Assembly: GCA_965248685.1 (NCBI GenBank)
Contig: CBDFKC010000003.1
Location: forward strand, 1,426,001 to 1,490,000
Length of the DNA: 64,000 bases
Direction: 5' to 3'
Source: VYFG01 sp965248685
Lineage (GTDB): Bacteria > Pseudomonadota > Gammaproteobacteria > Arenicellales > Poriferihabitantaceae
The notes beneath the pieces are model-generated. The model had not been told where the DNA came from. It did no database searches and saw only the letters and a list, made by a program, of their open reading frames with translations. Within the stretch, counting starts at the first letter, position 1; every line of letters begins with the position of its first letter. Shown here one piece after another: positions 62,627-64,000 of the stretch. A program made the translations under genes and the position numbers.

Positions 62627-63844
62627 ATGAAACGAGTTGTAATTACCGGATATGGCATTGTGTCTAGTCTGGGTAACAACAAAGCTGACGTTTTAAGCTG
62701 TCTCAAGGAAGGTAGAACTGGCATCGAGTTTAGCCCTGAATACGCTGAACTCGGTATGCGCAGCAGGATTCATGGGTCAATAAATATCAACGCTAAAGAG
62801 TTGATTGATCGAAAACTCTATCGATTTATGGGAGATGCAGCGGCGTACAGTTACATCGCGATGCAGGAAGCCGTTGAACATGCTGGCCTCCCGGAATCCG
62901 TTGTTAGCAGCGAAAGAACCGGATTATTGCTTGGTACCGGTGGCGCATCCCCAGAAAATATTGTGATTGCGGCGGACACGCTTCGACAAAAGGGTGTTAA
63001 ACGAGTCGGACCTTATATGGTTACAAAGACCATGGCGAGCACAATTCCGGCTTGTGTTGGAACAGCGTTTAAAATTAAAGGTGTTTCCTATTCCATCAGT
63101 TCCGCCTGCTCGACCAGTGCCCATTGTATTGGGCATGGCGCAGAATTAATTCAATTTGGTAAACAGGATGTGGTGTTTGCCGGTGGTGGCGAGGAGCTGC
63201 ACTGGTCGTTATCGGTTTTGTTTGATGGAATGGGAGCGATGTCATCAAATTTTAATGAAACACCAGAACTCGCTTCCCGACCCTATGATAAGGACCGCGA
63301 TGGATTTGTCATCTCAGGTGGTGCAGGTGTGGTAGTCCTGGAAGGTTTGGAGCATGCACAAGCTCGGGGTGCAAACATTATCGCCGAATTGGTTGGGTAC
63401 GGTGCGACTTCGGATGGTTACGATATGGTTCAGCCGTCCGGAGAAGGCGCTGCTCGTTGCATGCGGCAGGCATTGCATGGGATTGATAACAAAGTTCAGT
63501 ATATTAATGCCCACGGTACCAGTACACCAGTTGGTGATACCAAGGAACTGGAAGCAATTTCAGAGGTATTTGGCCAACACGTACCGTTAATTAGTTCAAC
63601 CAAGTCCCTCAGCGGACACGCGTTGGGAGCAGCTGGTGTCAATGAGTCAATCTATACCTTGTTAATGATGGAGAATGGATTTGTCCCGGAATCAGCCAAC
63701 ATACATAATATTGACGAAAGCGCCGAAGCGTTTCCAATTGTGCGGGCTCCGGTCAATCAAATTGATTTGCAGACCGCAATGAGCAACAGTTTTGGATTTG
63801 GTGGTACAAATTGTTCCCTGGTATTTGATCGCTGGCAAAACTGA
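62627..63844 (+). CDS. fabB: 3-oxoacyl-ACP synthase I FabB
   Basis: A 405-residue condensing enzyme that extends cis-3-decenoyl-ACP. Cys161 sits in SSACSTSAHCIG, with histidines in NAHGTSTP (His296) and STKSLSGH (His331). I place the start at ATG 62627, with GAGGTGGAA directly upstream. A GTG at 62621 is in frame but fits less well. Together with FabA it supports anaerobic unsaturated fatty acid synthesis. Confidence 0.97.
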   Translation: MKRVVITGYGIVSSLGNNKADVLSCLKEGRTGIEFSPEYAELGMRSRIHGSININAKELIDRKLYRFMGDAAAYSYIAMQEAVEHAGLPESVVSSERTGLLLGTGGASPENIVIAADTLRQKGVKRVGPYMVTKTMASTIPACVGTAFKIKGVSYSISSACSTSAHCIGHGAELIQFGKQDVVFAGGGEELHWSLSVLFDGMGAMSSNFNETPELASRPYDKDRDGFVISGGAGVVVLEGLEHAQARGANIIAELVGYGATSDGYDMVQPSGEGAARCMRQALHGIDNKVQYINAHGTSTPVGDTKELEAISEVFGQHVPLISSTKSLSGHALGAAGVNESIYTLLMMENGFVPESANIHNIDESAEAFPIVRAPVNQIDLQTAMSNSFGFGGTNCSLVFDRWQN

Positions 63845-63895
63845 TTTCAGGGAATCCACGGGTAGAACGATCTTTTTCGTTTTCGAGTAGAGCAT

Positions 63896-64000
63896 GTGAA
63901 TGATTCCCACCGCGCTGCAGTGGTCTATTGGCTTATTCTTTGTGCGGCCATGGTTTTTGCCACGATCATATTGGGCGGCGCAGTCCGGCTAACCGGTTCT
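63896..64000 (+). CDS. ctaA: Heme A synthase (CtaA/COX15), N-terminus, cut by the window edge
   Basis: The 35 codons from GTG 63896 to the window end give a short N-terminus, then a membrane helix (VYWLILCAAMVFATIILG) ending GGAVRLTGS. The motif G-G-x-x-R-L-T-G-S is the start of COX15/CtaA-type heme A synthases, which convert heme O to heme A for aa3 oxidase. The frame stays open to the edge. The rest lies outside the window. Confidence 0.75.
   Translation, partial: MNDSHRAAVVYWLILCAAMVFATIILGGAVRLTGS

Overview
The window looks like a chromosomal segment of a Gram-negative gammaproteobacterium of moderate GC content. The evidence is ExbB/ExbD, GlmU, PpsA with its PSRP regulator, ClpB, the FabA/FabB pair for anaerobic unsaturated fatty acid synthesis, ApaG, a PilA/PilS/PilR type IV pilus set and ExeA/GspB secretion accessory proteins. 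SoxX, SoxY, SoxZ and SoxA, a cytochrome-oxidase heme A synthase start at the right edge, and a tungsten-type aldehyde oxidoreductase operon suggest a respiratory organism with some sulfur-oxidation capacity. I cannot name a genus from sequence alone.

Layout. 1-13.8 kb is mostly housekeeping: a GT2 glycosyltransferase, exbBD, glmU, a phosphodiesterase, exeA-gspB, ppsA/ppsR, rimO and clpB. 13.8-29.6 kb, between clpB and pilA, is an AT-rich accessory surface-polysaccharide island. Its genes switch strand repeatedly. It holds a cupin, a DegT aminotransferase and a methyltransferase, a flippase, a sulfotransferase, several GT2 and GT4 glycosyltransferases, a TagD-type glycerol-3-phosphate cytidylyltransferase and two TagB/TagF-type polymer transferases. 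It also holds gene debris: a sulfotransferase pseudogene with two in-frame stops, a glycosyltransferase stub and unidentified remnants. 29.7-36.8 kb carries a pilin with a near-perfect sigma-54 promoter, a GT-C/TMTC-like membrane protein and a comF-pilS-pilR operon, so the promoter and its likely activator lie in the same window.

36.8-42.4 kb holds a BioC-like protein without the usual SAM motif, soxXYZA, a BepA-like protease and a mercaptopyruvate sulfurtransferase. 42.7-47.3 kb is a polar amino-acid ABC transporter with a FAD oxidoreductase. 47.3-54.8 kb holds a lipoprotein, rpiA, a CbbQ/NorQ ATPase without a partner, an aminotransferase, a MOSC protein, argE, a folK-folP fusion and apaG. 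54.9-60.4 kb is a compact operon: a polyferredoxin, an AOR, an FAD reductase, two MoaD-like sulfur carriers flanking an unknown 101-residue protein, and MoaA. 60.9-64 kb has a lysine-rich H1-like histone gene, fabA, fabB and the start of a heme A synthase gene.

The best candidates for less-described biology are the aldehyde oxidoreductase operon with twin MoaD proteins and an unknown small protein, the glycerol-phosphate polymer genes in a Gram-negative polysaccharide locus, and a SoxY that lacks the carrier cysteine. All calls come from reading the sequence; no database search was run.
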